Below the pieces are notes generated by a model that made no database searches, was not told where the DNA came from, and saw only the letters and a list, made by a program, of their open reading frames with translations. A stretch of DNA of 64,000 nucleotides from Dehalococcoidia bacterium (GTDB lineage Bacteria > Chloroflexota > Dehalococcoidia > UBA2979), in contig SHYS01000004.1 of assembly GCA_009692685.1 (NCBI GenBank), forward strand, positions 134,960 through 198,959, in the 5' to 3' direction. Position 1 is the first letter of the stretch. The number at the start of each line of letters is the position of its first letter. A program made the position numbers and the translations under genes. Below, piece after piece: positions 15,200 to 23,050 of the stretch.

Positions 15200-17130
15200 T
15201 GGTCTCTGCGCCGACCACATCCTTCGCCGACATCCGCACGCGCAGCGAGGCCGAGTGGGCGGCTTGGCAGCACCCGGTGCGCCCTCGCATCGAGGTCGCG
15301 CTCGATACGTCCGCCATTGCCGCAGGCGCCGGCCCCGTCCGTGACGCCATCGAACGCGAAGCCAGCGCTCGCAACGCCGCAGTCGACATCGGCCGCACCG
15401 TCGGTGTGGGTCTCCAGTGGCTCAACCCGACCGTCACCATCGCCTGGCCGGACGGTACTCGAGTCGTCTACGGCCCGGTGAAGCCCGAGCACGCCGGAAT
15501 GCTCCTCGATGAGGCCACCGGCCGCGTCGGCGCGGCGGCGGCGATCACCATCGGTACGCTCGCCGGCTCGAGGCCGGGGGTACCGGCCGTCTTCGACCAC
15601 CCGTTCTTCCAGAACGAGGTCGGGCGGCGCCTGCTGGCACGCATCGGCTACTCCGACCCCGAATCCATCGAGCACTACATCGCCACCGGCGGCTACTACG
15701 CCGTCCAGCGCATGCTCACCCGCCACCAGACGCCCGACGCCATCCGCCAGGCCATGCTCGATGCGGGCCTCACGGGCCGCGGAGGCGCGTACTTCCCCGC
15801 GGGCACCAAGTGGACCTTCCTCGCGACCGCCGCCAATCCCGAGCGCTACCTCGTCTGCAACGCCGACGAGGGCGACCCGGGCGCGTGGGTGAACCGCATC
15901 ATCCTCGAAGGCGACCCGCACCTGCTCCTCGAGGGCATGATCATCGCCGCGGCTGCGACGGGCGCGCGTCACGGCTTCATCTACATTCGCGCTGAGTACC
16001 CGCTCGCGCAGCAGCGCGTGAACCAGGCCATCGAGCAGGCGAAGGCCTTGGGCCTCCTCGGTGAAGGCATCTTCGGCACGGCGATGAACTTCACCATCGA
16101 GGTGATTCGCGGCGCAGGTGCCTACGTCTGCGGCGAAGAGACGGGGCTCATTGCCTCGGTGCAGGACGGGCGCGGCATGCCTCGCGTGAAGCCGCCATTC
16201 CCGGCCGCCGCGGGCATCTTCATGAAGCCCACCAACGTCAACAACGTCGAGACCTACTCGACGACCCCGCTCATCCTCCGCAACGGTCCCGAGTGGTACC
16301 GCGAGGTGGGCACGGAACGTAACTCGGGCACCAAGATCTTTTCGTTCTCCGGCGACATCGAGCGCGTGGGCTTCACCGAGTTGCCGTGGGGTGTTCCGCT
16401 CCCGAAGGTCCTCGAGGCGTGCGGTGGCATGTCGGGCGGCGTCGCGCTGAAGGCCATCCAGGCGGGCGGCCCGCTGGCGGGCTATCTGCCCGGCCGTCTC
16501 CTCGACGAGCTCTCGCTCGAGCGCGAGGCATTCGTCCCGCATGGTGCGCTCGTTGGCTCCGGTGGCATCGTCTTCATGGGCACGGACACCTGCTCCATCG
16601 ACATCAACTCGACCTTCGCCGACTTCCTCGAAGATGAGTCCTGCGGCCGTTGCACCACCTGTCACGGCGGCAACCAGCGCATGACCGAGATCTTCCGGCG
16701 CATCCAGGTAGGCGGCGGCCGTCGCGAGGACCGCCACAGCCTGGAGCTCGTGGGGAACACCCTCCAGTACTCGAACTGCGTGCACGGCCAGGCCAGTCCG
16801 ACCATCATGCGCAACACCCTGCGCTTCTTCGCCGACGAGTACGAAGCCCACGTCCACGGCGGCACCTGCGAGGCCCTCCGCTGCACCGGCCTCTCGAGGT
16901 ACCGCGTGGTCGACCAGACCGATCTGCGCCTGCCCCGCGCTCAGGCCATCTGCCCGACCGGAGCGATCGTTGCTGAGGGCGGTTCGTACCGCATCGAGGA
17001 CAGCGCCTGCGTGCGCTGCGGCGCCTGCGAGGAGCTCGCCCCCCGCGGTATCGCCCTCGAAGCCGCCCCTCGAGGTACCTCGCTTCCGGTCGAAGCCCCA
17101 TATGGCTCCCCTGGCCACCGCCAGCGATAG
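15199..17130 (+). CDS. NuoF-like NADH-binding flavoprotein subunit with N- and C-terminal extensions
   Basis: 643-residue FMN/NADH-binding subunit. The core has GLTGRGGAYFPAGTKW (from 190), CNADEGDPGAW (from 220), GAGAYVCGEETG and the N3-type [4Fe-4S] ligands C482, C485, C488 and C527. The architecture is that of HymB/HndC or soluble formate dehydrogenase beta subunits. The N-terminal thioredoxin-like domain (about 25-110) has lost its [2Fe-2S] cysteines: TSAIAAGAG and TVGVGLQW stand where cysteines are expected. The C-terminal ferredoxin domain keeps only C585, C604, C607 and C610. C604-C610 would be completed by residue 614, but that is Ala. This pattern leaves one cluster. Natural acceptor unknown. 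Confidence 0.88.
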   Translation: MVSAPTTSFADIRTRSEAEWAAWQHPVRPRIEVALDTSAIAAGAGPVRDAIEREASARNAAVDIGRTVGVGLQWLNPTVTIAWPDGTRVVYGPVKPEHAGMLLDEATGRVGAAAAITIGTLAGSRPGVPAVFDHPFFQNEVGRRLLARIGYSDPESIEHYIATGGYYAVQRMLTRHQTPDAIRQAMLDAGLTGRGGAYFPAGTKWTFLATAANPERYLVCNADEGDPGAWVNRIILEGDPHLLLEGMIIAAAATGARHGFIYIRAEYPLAQQRVNQAIEQAKALGLLGEGIFGTAMNFTIEVIRGAGAYVCGEETGLIASVQDGRGMPRVKPPFPAAAGIFMKPTNVNNVETYSTTPLILRNGPEWYREVGTERNSGTKIFSFSGDIERVGFTELPWGVPLPKVLEACGGMSGGVALKAIQAGGPLAGYLPGRLLDELSLEREAFVPHGALVGSGGIVFMGTDTCSIDINSTFADFLEDESCGRCTTCHGGNQRMTEIFRRIQVGGGRREDRHSLELVGNTLQYSNCVHGQASPTIMRNTLRFFADEYEAHVHGGTCEALRCTGLSRYRVVDQTDLRLPRAQAICPTGAIVAEGGSYRIEDSACVRCGACEELAPRGIALEAAPRGTSLPVEAPYGSPGHRQR

Positions 17131-17141
17131 AGGCGAGGCGT

Positions 17142-17208
17142 CTCGCCATCGAGGTTCGCCAGCTCTCGTCGGTCCCTAGCCCGAGAGCCGGCGAACCTCG
17201 ATGGCGAG
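17142..17208. terminator. Long bidirectional hairpin between convergent genes
   Basis: Arms 17142-17168 and 17182-17208 are complementary over 27 bp with a single mismatch, around a 13-nt loop. The hairpin starts 12 bp after the nuoF-like stop, and its right arm lies inside the 3' end of the convergent gene at 17176-17523, including its stop. It would act as a terminator for both strands. Its length is far above a normal intrinsic terminator. Confidence 0.75.
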
Positions 17209-17523
17209 TTGTACGATCGCGACTGGTGCCAGCGCCGCGAGCACGCCGAGCGACGTGGCGAAGCGGAACCGCCTGTCACCTCGGATCAGGAACGCGAAGT
17301 GGAGCGCCACCGCGAAAAGCCAGCCGACCCCGAGGGTGAGCGCTACCCAGTCGCCAGCGCGTTGGGCGCTGACCTTCCAGACAAGGCCGGAGAGCAGGAG
17401 CAGCACGATCCCGAAGTTGAACACGAGGTTGAGCTGGGCCCCGCCCGGGATGCGGAGGAGTTCCCACTCCCGCCAGTAGGCGGAGTCGATCTGGTGGCAG
17501 ACTAAGAGCGTCGCGTTCACCAC
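17176..17523 (-). CDS. Small conserved membrane protein (possibly DUF6713)
   Basis: 115-residue protein with about three hydrophobic segments (near residues 31-50, 58-80 and 88-108) and an N-terminal motif HQIDSAYWREWELLRIPGG. This resembles a family of small bacterial membrane proteins of unknown function that I associate with DUF6713, but I cannot confirm it. The start is GTG at 17523. The 3' end forms one arm of the long hairpin. No functional link to its neighbours is visible. Confidence 0.65.
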   Translation of the reverse strand: MVNATLLVCHQIDSAYWREWELLRIPGGAQLNLVFNFGIVLLLLSGLVWKVSAQRAGDWVALTLGVGWLFAVALHFAFLIRGDRRFRFATSLGVLAALAPVAIVQLAIEVRRLSG

Positions 17524-17664
17524 ATAGAGCGTACGGCCCAGTCAGCGTTGCTCATCGCGCCACCCCGCCATCAGAGCCAGTATCGCGCAGCCGGACGGAT
17601 CCGCCTCAGCCCGACTGCTACGCTCGCGGCACCGAGATGGGGCGCGCATGACCGACCGTTCCTC

Positions 17665-18993
17665 GTGACCACGACGATCGAGGAAGTTCCCTTCCGCGAG
17701 GCGGTCCGCGTTTGGGCGCGCATCGGCCTCGAGTCGTTCGGTGGACCCGCCGCCCAGATCGCCGTCATGCATCGAGTGGTGGTCGAGGAACGTCGCTGGC
17801 TCACCGAGCAGCAGTTCCTGCACGCCCTGAACTACTGCATTCTGCTCCCCGGTCCCGAGGCGCAACAGCTCGCCATCTACTGCGGCTGGCTCCTGCACGG
17901 CTACCGAGGTGGCCTTGTTGCAGGGTGGCTGTTTGTACTGCCGGGCGCGCTCGTCATGCTGGCCCTCAGCATCGTGTATGCCTCGTACCAGGACGTCACT
18001 GTTGTCGCCGGGATGTTCTTCGGGCTGCGTGCCGCCGTGCTTGCGATCGTCTTCGAGGCCGTTGTGCGCATCTGTCGGCGCGTCATCGGTAAGCCGTCAT
18101 CGATGTGGATCGCCGCCGCGGCCTTTGTGGGGATCTTCTTCTTCACGCTCCCGTTCCCCGTGATCGTCCTCGGCGCCGCGCTGGCCGGATTCACCACGGG
18201 TCGAGGCGGCTCTGCCGATGCCTCGGCGGCGACGGACGCTCCGCTGGCAAAGCGAGGCGCCCTCGGCGTCGGGCGGGCGCTGCGAGTCGCAGGGCTGTGG
18301 GGCGGGCTCTGGCTCGCGCCCGTCGTCGCGATCACGTACGCCCTCGGTCCGGACAGTGTCTGGAGCGAGCTCGCGAGGTTCTTCAGCCTCGCTGCCGTGC
18401 TCACCTTTGGCGGTGCGTACGCCGTGCTCGCCTTCGTCGGCCAGCGCGCCGTCGAAGTCTACGGCTGGCTCGAACCGGGCGAAATGCTCGTCGGCCTCGG
18501 CATGGCCGAGACCACCCCGGGCCCGCTCATCCTCGTACTGGAGTTCGTCGGCTTCCTCGGCGCGCACCGCGAGCCCGGAGCGCTGCCGCCCGTCCTTGCG
18601 GGCACGCTCGGCGCGGGCCTCGTGTTGTGGGTGACGTTCGCACCGTGCTTTCTCTGGATCTTCCTCGGGGCTCCGTACGCCGAGCGTCTGCGGGGCATGC
18701 GGGCCCTCGACAGCGCGCTCGGCGGGGTCACCGCCGCTGTCGTCGGCGTCATCCTGAACCTCAGCGTCTGGCTCACGCTCCACACGCTGTTCTCCACCGT
18801 CGAGGACGAACGTGCGTTTGGCGTCCGCCTGCTCCTCCCGGACCTCGCCACGCTCAACATCGCGGCCTTGGCGATCGGTGCCGGGGCAACCATCGCGGTC
18901 TTCCGCTGGCACGTCGGGACACTGAAGGTGCTCGGCGCCGCCGTGACCGCCGGGATCGCCCTCCGGTTGCTGGGCTTCGCCGCGCTCGCTTAA
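17665..18993 (+). CDS. Chromate transporter family protein (ChrA)
   Basis: 442-residue integral membrane protein built of two similar halves, the usual long-chain CHR family form. Each half has the family motif: FGGPAAQIAVMH with LPGPEAQQLAIYCGW in the first half, and FGGAYAVLAF with ETTPGPLILVLEFVGF in the second. Family members export chromate or related oxyanions by a proton-linked mechanism; some have no known substrate. An open frame extends upstream to 17548. The GTG at 17665 gives the normal N-terminus (TIEEVPFREAVRVWARIGLESFGG). Confidence 0.85.
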   Translation: MTTTIEEVPFREAVRVWARIGLESFGGPAAQIAVMHRVVVEERRWLTEQQFLHALNYCILLPGPEAQQLAIYCGWLLHGYRGGLVAGWLFVLPGALVMLALSIVYASYQDVTVVAGMFFGLRAAVLAIVFEAVVRICRRVIGKPSSMWIAAAAFVGIFFFTLPFPVIVLGAALAGFTTGRGGSADASAATDAPLAKRGALGVGRALRVAGLWGGLWLAPVVAITYALGPDSVWSELARFFSLAAVLTFGGAYAVLAFVGQRAVEVYGWLEPGEMLVGLGMAETTPGPLILVLEFVGFLGAHREPGALPPVLAGTLGAGLVLWVTFAPCFLWIFLGAPYAERLRGMRALDSALGGVTAAVVGVILNLSVWLTLHTLFSTVEDERAFGVRLLLPDLATLNIAALAIGAGATIAVFRWHVGTLKVLGAAVTAGIALRLLGFAALA

Positions 18994-19025
18994 GCCCCGT
19001 AATTTCCGACCTCGAACCATCGAGA

Positions 19026-19031
19026 TACACT
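19026..19031 (+). promoter_or_regulatory. Putative -10 box (TACACT) of a leaderless gene
   Basis: TACACT ends 6 nt before the ATG at 19038, so transcription would start at or next to the start codon. No ribosome-binding site is visible between them. A convincing -35 was not found. Confidence 0.45.
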
Positions 19032-19037
19032 CGACAC

Positions 19038-19247
19038 ATGCCGACCGACGAAGAGAAGCAGGCCTACCGAGATGCCTATGCGACGTGGCAACGTCACCTC
19101 GAGGCCCTCCACGCCTTCATTCTCGACGGTCAGCTCCCCGCGAGTGGCCCCAATCTGCCAGACGCCATCAAGGGCCTGCTGAACCGTGAGGTGCGTTCGA
19201 AGGAGCGCTACGAGGAGGCGCGCCGCGCGCTCCTCGGAGTCGAGTGA
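19038..19247 (+). CDS. Small hypothetical protein (69 aa)
   Basis: 69-residue soluble, helix-rich, charged protein (starts MPTDEEKQAYRDAY, ends EARRALLGVE). It sits as the end of a longer chance open frame that overlaps chrA. The ATG at 19038 is supported by a TACACT box 6 nt upstream and by the change to normal coding composition. I do not recognise the family. The spacing to the CcdA-like gene is 22 bp, so the two may be cotranscribed. Confidence 0.6.
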   Translation: MPTDEEKQAYRDAYATWQRHLEALHAFILDGQLPASGPNLPDAIKGLLNREVRSKERYEEARRALLGVE

Positions 19248-19269
19248 AGCGCGTGATATTGAGGTGCGC

Positions 19270-20064
19270 GTGACCACTGCGCCCCTCGTCGAGTCGCCCC
19301 CCACCTCGAGGTGGCGCCAGGGGTACCCACGGTCAGTAGCCATCGGCGCGGCCTTCTCGATCGCGTGGTCGCCGTGCATCGGACCGATCCTCGGGGTGGT
19401 GCTGACGCTCGCTGCCACCTCGGGCAACTGGCTGCATGGCGGCATCCTCCTGGTGGCCTACGCGCTGGGCCTCGGTGTCTGGTTCCTCGCCTTTGGCGCC
19501 TTCTTCGGGTGGCTCACACCAAGGTCGCGTCGACTCCAACCGTTCATGGGGAAGGCGCTCGTAGGCGCCGGGCTGCTGTTCATGCTCGTGGGTGCACTGA
19601 TGTTCCTGGGCGAGTTCACAAGGCTGAACGCGTACTTCCAGTCGTTCGGATTTCTGTTCTCGCAGACCTCATCCACCGAGGAGCGGCTCGCCGGGAGCGT
19701 TGGCGGGGCCCTGGGCCCGGCGATCGCCTTCGCCGGTGGAGTGCTCTCGTTCCTGTCGCCGTGCGTGCTCCCGCTCGTTCCGGTCTACCTCGCGAACCTG
19801 ACCGGCGAGGCCTTCCGGACCGGCGGAGCCAGCGCCGCGGATCGCCGGCGGGTCTTCTTCCACTCGGTCGCGTTTGTCATTGGGTTTACGCTCGTGTTCG
19901 CGGTCGTGGGCGCCTCGGCGGGGCTCGTCGGCGACGCGCTGCAGGAGCAACTGCCACTGTTGACTCGAGTCGGTGGCGTCGTCCTGATGGTGCTCGGCCT
20001 CCACCTCAGCGGCCTGATCAGAATCCCGTTCCTGGAGCGTACCTACCAGCCCTCGTGGTCGTAG
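19270..20064 (+). CDS. CcdA/DsbD-type thiol-disulfide membrane protein with swapped halves
   Basis: 264-residue protein with six predicted membrane helices, of the DsbD-gamma/CcdA type that carries reducing equivalents across the membrane for cytochrome c maturation or thiol repair. The order of the halves is reversed. The first half holds WSPCIGPILG (Cys36), the motif normally on TM4. The second half holds LSFLSPCVLPLVP (Cys165), normally on TM1, then GFTLVF and LHLSGLIRIPFL, which normally close the first half. Both redox cysteines are present. Arg/Lys-rich segments lie where the cytoplasm is expected if the N-terminus is inside. GTG at 19270 or 19264 starts the gene. No TlpA or thioredoxin partner is adjacent. 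Confidence 0.85.
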   Translation: MTTAPLVESPPTSRWRQGYPRSVAIGAAFSIAWSPCIGPILGVVLTLAATSGNWLHGGILLVAYALGLGVWFLAFGAFFGWLTPRSRRLQPFMGKALVGAGLLFMLVGALMFLGEFTRLNAYFQSFGFLFSQTSSTEERLAGSVGGALGPAIAFAGGVLSFLSPCVLPLVPVYLANLTGEAFRTGGASAADRRRVFFHSVAFVIGFTLVFAVVGASAGLVGDALQEQLPLLTRVGGVVLMVLGLHLSGLIRIPFLERTYQPSWS

Positions 20065-20077
20065 CCCTGCCATCGAC

Positions 20078-20083
20078 TACACT
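20078..20083 (+). promoter_or_regulatory. Putative -10 box (TACACT) of a leaderless gene
   Basis: TACACT ends 6 nt before the ATG at 20090, the same box and spacing as upstream of 19038. No ribosome-binding site fits between. Confidence 0.45.
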
Positions 20084-20089
20084 CGGTGT

Positions 20090-20533
20090 ATGAACGATGA
20101 CCTAGGCGTCGACCTCGACGAGATCGGGCGCGTCATCGACGAAGCGGACGTCTTCATCGTTCGCTTCGGCAAGATCGAGTCCCGCCTGCTCGTCGACGCG
20201 CGCTCGGCACCCGGCGACCCCCCGCGCATCGAGGTGGTTCCGCCCGTCAACTCGGCCTCCGAGCGCTATCGCTACCTCCAGCAGACGCGCCCGGCCATGT
20301 CCCTGCCGGACCAGATCACGGTCTTCACGTGGCCGCGCCCCGTCGACCTGATGCGCGAGCACGGCGTCTGGCAGCGCATCACGCAGCGCCTTGTCTCCTT
20401 GGGCGGTCCGGCGCTAGCCGACGACTGCGATCGCGTCTTCCAGCAGGTGGCTTCCCGCGAGCGCGCGGAGATCGCCGCGGCGATCCTTGGTGGTGAAGGC
20501 TTCGAGACCGTCTGGGAACGCCAGCCGCGCTAA
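20090..20533 (+). CDS. Hypothetical protein (147 aa)
   Basis: 147-residue soluble protein starting MNDDLGVDLDEIGRVIDEAD. It has a strand-helix pattern (VFIVRFGKIESRLLVDAR), an Arg/Tyr-rich centre (SERYRYLQQTRP) and a helical C-terminus. Codon use matches neighbouring real genes, and a TACACT box lies 6 nt before the ATG. I do not recognise the family. A function is not indicated by neighbours. Confidence 0.7.
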   Translation: MNDDLGVDLDEIGRVIDEADVFIVRFGKIESRLLVDARSAPGDPPRIEVVPPVNSASERYRYLQQTRPAMSLPDQITVFTWPRPVDLMREHGVWQRITQRLVSLGGPALADDCDRVFQQVASRERAEIAAAILGGEGFETVWERQPR

Positions 20534-20564
20534 CTACGGCCCCGCGCCACCAGTCCCCGGCAAG

Positions 20565-20581
20565 TCACCGCGAGGCGGTGA
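20565..20581. terminator. Short hairpin between convergent genes
   Basis: TCACCGC (20565-20571) and GCGGTGA (20575-20581) form a 7-bp stem with a 3-nt loop. It lies 31 bp after the stop at 20533 and contains the stop codon of the convergent lipoprotein gene. It may end transcription from the plus strand. Confidence 0.35.
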
Positions 20582-21287
20582 GCTGCATGATCGCGGCGCC
20601 GTTGTCCCACTGCACCAATCGATGCGGCGGCGCGACTTCGATCCAGGCGGTGCGTGAGGCGCGACCCGAGACTACGAGGACGCGCCACGCGTCGATGGTA
20701 CCGGCGGGCGCGGTGACCTCGGCTCGACCGACCACCGAGAGCGTGACAAGACTCTGGCTGCGCTCGTAGGAGTTCACGGAGTTGTAGCGAGCGGTGTAGC
20801 CCTCGGCGAGTGGGAGCGAGCGCCAGAGCCAGAAGGCCGAGTCGTTGTCGTACGCGTTGTCGCGCAGCTTCAGCTCGCGAGTCTCGATCTTGCCGGCCTT
20901 CACCCGCGTAGAGGTGACGCGCCGGTCCGCAAGGTTGTAGTCGAGAGCATGTCCCTCGAGACTGCCGCTGAATTCGATGGATCGTTCCGAGGAACGCGTC
21001 CGAAGGGCATCATCCGTGGTCACCTCGCTCAGATCGGCGTTCGTCGCGTTCGTCTCGGAGCGGTAGTTGTGGCTCAGGGTCCAACCATTAGAGGCCTTCG
21101 TGGCCCGGAGGGTGCCTCGAACCGGCTCGCGTCCCGGTTCGGTGATCGCGTATTCGAAGACCTCGCCATCGTGAAGAGCGGCGCCGGGTGAAGGGACGAG
21201 CGCTTCGAGGGCTGGGCCGCTCGACGCGCATGCACCTGCAAAGAGCAGCGCGAGCGCGCAGAACCCGAGGAGCAACCTTCGAGGCAA
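20565..21287 (-). CDS. Putative lipoprotein of unknown function
   Basis: 240-residue protein with a lipoprotein signal peptide: MPRRLLLGFCALALLFAGAC, lipobox FAGAC with Cys20 as the lipidation site. The mature part is beta-strand rich and reminiscent of DUF3108-like outer-surface proteins (for example EYAITEPGREPVRGT and the C-terminal VQWDNGAAIMQLTASR), but I cannot assign a family. The start is TTG at 21287, a few bases from the end of the threonine aldolase gene, so it is probably cotranscribed with it. In a Chloroflexota cell it would sit on the outer face of the cytoplasmic membrane. Confidence 0.72.
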   Translation of the reverse strand: MPRRLLLGFCALALLFAGACASSGPALEALVPSPGAALHDGEVFEYAITEPGREPVRGTLRATKASNGWTLSHNYRSETNATNADLSEVTTDDALRTRSSERSIEFSGSLEGHALDYNLADRRVTSTRVKAGKIETRELKLRDNAYDNDSAFWLWRSLPLAEGYTARYNSVNSYERSQSLVTLSVVGRAEVTAPAGTIDAWRVLVVSGRASRTAWIEVAPPHRLVQWDNGAAIMQLTASR

Positions 21288-21288
21288 G

Positions 21289-22335
21289 TCAGCCGCCTCT
21301 AGAAGGAGCGCAGGACGCGCGTGGTTGTGTCGATGGCCGGTGGGGGATGTCGTCGGCGTGGATGTCGAGGTGGGTTACCATGCGAACGCGCTGCGGACTG
21401 GTGCCGGTGCAGAGCACGCCATCGGCGGCGAGGCGGCGGCGGAATTCCGCGCCGTCGACGGCCGCATCGAGCTCGAAGAAGATGATGTTCGTGTCGACAT
21501 CCGATGGTGTGATGCTGAGGTGCGGCGTGCTATCGAGGCCTTCCGCGAGCCGCCTCGCGTTCGCGTGGTCCGCGGGAAGACGCTCGACGTTGTGCTCCAA
21601 CTCGTAGAGCGCGGCGGCAGCGATGACGCCCGCCTGCCGCATGCCGCCGCCGACCATCCGCCGGATCGGCCGTGCCCGCTCGATGAAGGACGCAGGTCCG
21701 GTGATCACGGAGCCGACCGGCGCCCCGAGTCCCTTCGAGAAGCAGAACGAGACGGTGTCGCCTTCGGCGGCCAGCGTGGCGGCGTCGGTTTCGAGGGCGG
21801 CCGCGGTATTGAAGATGCGTGCGCCATCGATGTGGACAGCGAGACCGTGCCCGCGTGCGATGCCCGTCACCTCGCGCATGCTGGCGAGGGGGATAGCTGC
21901 GCCGCCACAACGGTTCTGCGTGTTCTCGAGGCAGAGCACGGTGGTCCGAGGCGCGGCCGGGCGGATCAACGATGCGACCTCCGCGCCGGAAATGCTACCT
22001 CGTTCGTCGTTGCGGGCCGTCCGCAGGCTGATCCCACCCAGGGCGCTCGCTCCGACCGCCTCGTGGTAGAGGATGTGCGACTCGGACCTGACGATCGCCT
22101 CGTCACCGCGTCCACAATGCGTGAGGAGCGAGACGAGGTTGGCCATCGTGCTGCTGGGGACGTACAGCGCGGCCTCCTTGCCCAACCGCGCGGCCGCCGT
22201 TTCCTCCAGGAGCTGCACAGTGGGGTCATCGCCGATGACGTCGTCGCCCACATCGGCGCCTGCCATCGCACCGCGCATCTCGGGTGATGGGCGTGTGACG
22301 GTATCGGAGCGCAGGTCGATGACGCGAGTTGCCAT
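21289..22335 (-). CDS. ltaE: Low-specificity L-threonine aldolase, C-terminus altered by an apparent frameshift
   Basis: PLP enzyme that splits L-threonine/allo-threonine into glycine and acetaldehyde. It begins IDLRSDTVTRPSPEMR and has the pyridoxal lysine K201 in FSKGLGAPVGS, HIDGAR (about 168-173) and LENTQNRCGG. The last ~22 residues (PHRPSTQPRAS...) do not fit the family. Adding one base to the G5 run at 21342-21346 (C5 in the coding sense) restores AIDTTTRVLRSF and a stop at 21299-21301, which is the expected end. The gene is probably functional or mis-assembled rather than dead. The start is an ATG at 22335 with TAACCT close upstream. Confidence 0.9.
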   Translation of the reverse strand: MATRVIDLRSDTVTRPSPEMRGAMAGADVGDDVIGDDPTVQLLEETAAARLGKEAALYVPSSTMANLVSLLTHCGRGDEAIVRSESHILYHEAVGASALGGISLRTARNDERGSISGAEVASLIRPAAPRTTVLCLENTQNRCGGAAIPLASMREVTGIARGHGLAVHIDGARIFNTAAALETDAATLAAEGDTVSFCFSKGLGAPVGSVITGPASFIERARPIRRMVGGGMRQAGVIAAAALYELEHNVERLPADHANARRLAEGLDSTPHLSITPSDVDTNIIFFELDAAVDGAEFRRRLAADGVLCTGTSPQRVRMVTHLDIHADDIPHRPSTQPRASCAPSRGG

Positions 22336-22417
22336 GGGAGGTCGAGGTTAGCAGAGGGCCGCGCTTGTCTCGATGGGCTGGCTACCGTCGAGGTGCCACC
22401 CAAGCCAGCGAGGCGCC

Positions 22418-23050
22418 TCAGCTGTCCTTCCACAGGCAACCGCGTTTTGCCTTGCGCGCATCCTGTTCGATGGCGACCAGCCGGTCGCGCAGCACGCCAT
22501 CGTCGCGCCAGCCGCGCGCGAGGCCCTCGGCAACGAGTGTCGCGTCGATGGAGCGGCCGTCCGGCGCGAAGACGTAACGAAGCTCGCGCTTGAAGCTGTC
22601 CTGCAGGCGGGCGTCCGGTACCAGCACCACCGCGCGACCCACGAGGGCGGTCGTCCGGGCAGTCGCCTCGGAGAAGCAGGCCTGACCACGCTCAGTGGTA
22701 TCGATGCCGTAGAAGCGGATCCGCAATACTTCCGCCGAGGCGCGCACGTCCATGGTGTCGCCATCGACGACGCGATCCACGGCCACCCTGGTCGCGTCCG
22801 CGCGGCCGCCGATGTCGTGCGACGCGAACCAGCCTGCGTCCAGCTCGATGATTCCCAGCGGGCCTGTGGGGTCGCCTGCTTGCGGGACGCCCGGCCCGGC
22901 GGTCGGAGCCGCGGGGGGCGGCGCCAGCTGCGTGAAGACCGCCATCAACACAACGATTAGCGCGCCGATGAGCACGGTCCCTCGACTCAAGCGCCGCCAT
23001 CGAGGCCCGTAGTCTGGCCACTCCGGTACATACCACCGTCGACGGCTCAT
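22418..23050 (-). CDS. Thermonuclease (SNase-like) family protein, membrane-anchored
   Basis: 210-residue protein with one N-terminal membrane segment (about 24-44, LIGALIVVLMAVF) and a C-terminal staphylococcal-nuclease fold. The fold carries DRVVDGDTMDV, RIRFYGIDTTERGQACF, ELRYVFAPDG and LVAEGLARGW. The active-site Arg of RFYGIDT and the acidic residues of DGDT are present. It probably degrades nucleic acid outside the cell, held at the membrane. The ATG at 23050 overlaps the stop of the upstream gene (ATGA), so they are translationally coupled. Confidence 0.85.
   Translation of the reverse strand: MSRRRWYVPEWPDYGPRWRRLSRGTVLIGALIVVLMAVFTQLAPPPAAPTAGPGVPQAGDPTGPLGIIELDAGWFASHDIGGRADATRVAVDRVVDGDTMDVRASAEVLRIRFYGIDTTERGQACFSEATARTTALVGRAVVLVPDARLQDSFKRELRYVFAPDGRSIDATLVAEGLARGWRDDGVLRDRLVAIEQDARKAKRGCLWKDS

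Noticed and set aside
15028..17118. Very long minus-strand frame (696 aa) opposite the NuoF-like gene
   Set aside because: Antisense of a clearly conserved gene; composition is an Ala/Gly/Arg/Asp mix with no domain.
18105..19037. Long plus-strand frame continuous with the 69-aa gene
   Set aside because: It is an Arg-rich shadow of chrA; only the last 69 codons have normal composition and an upstream -10 box.
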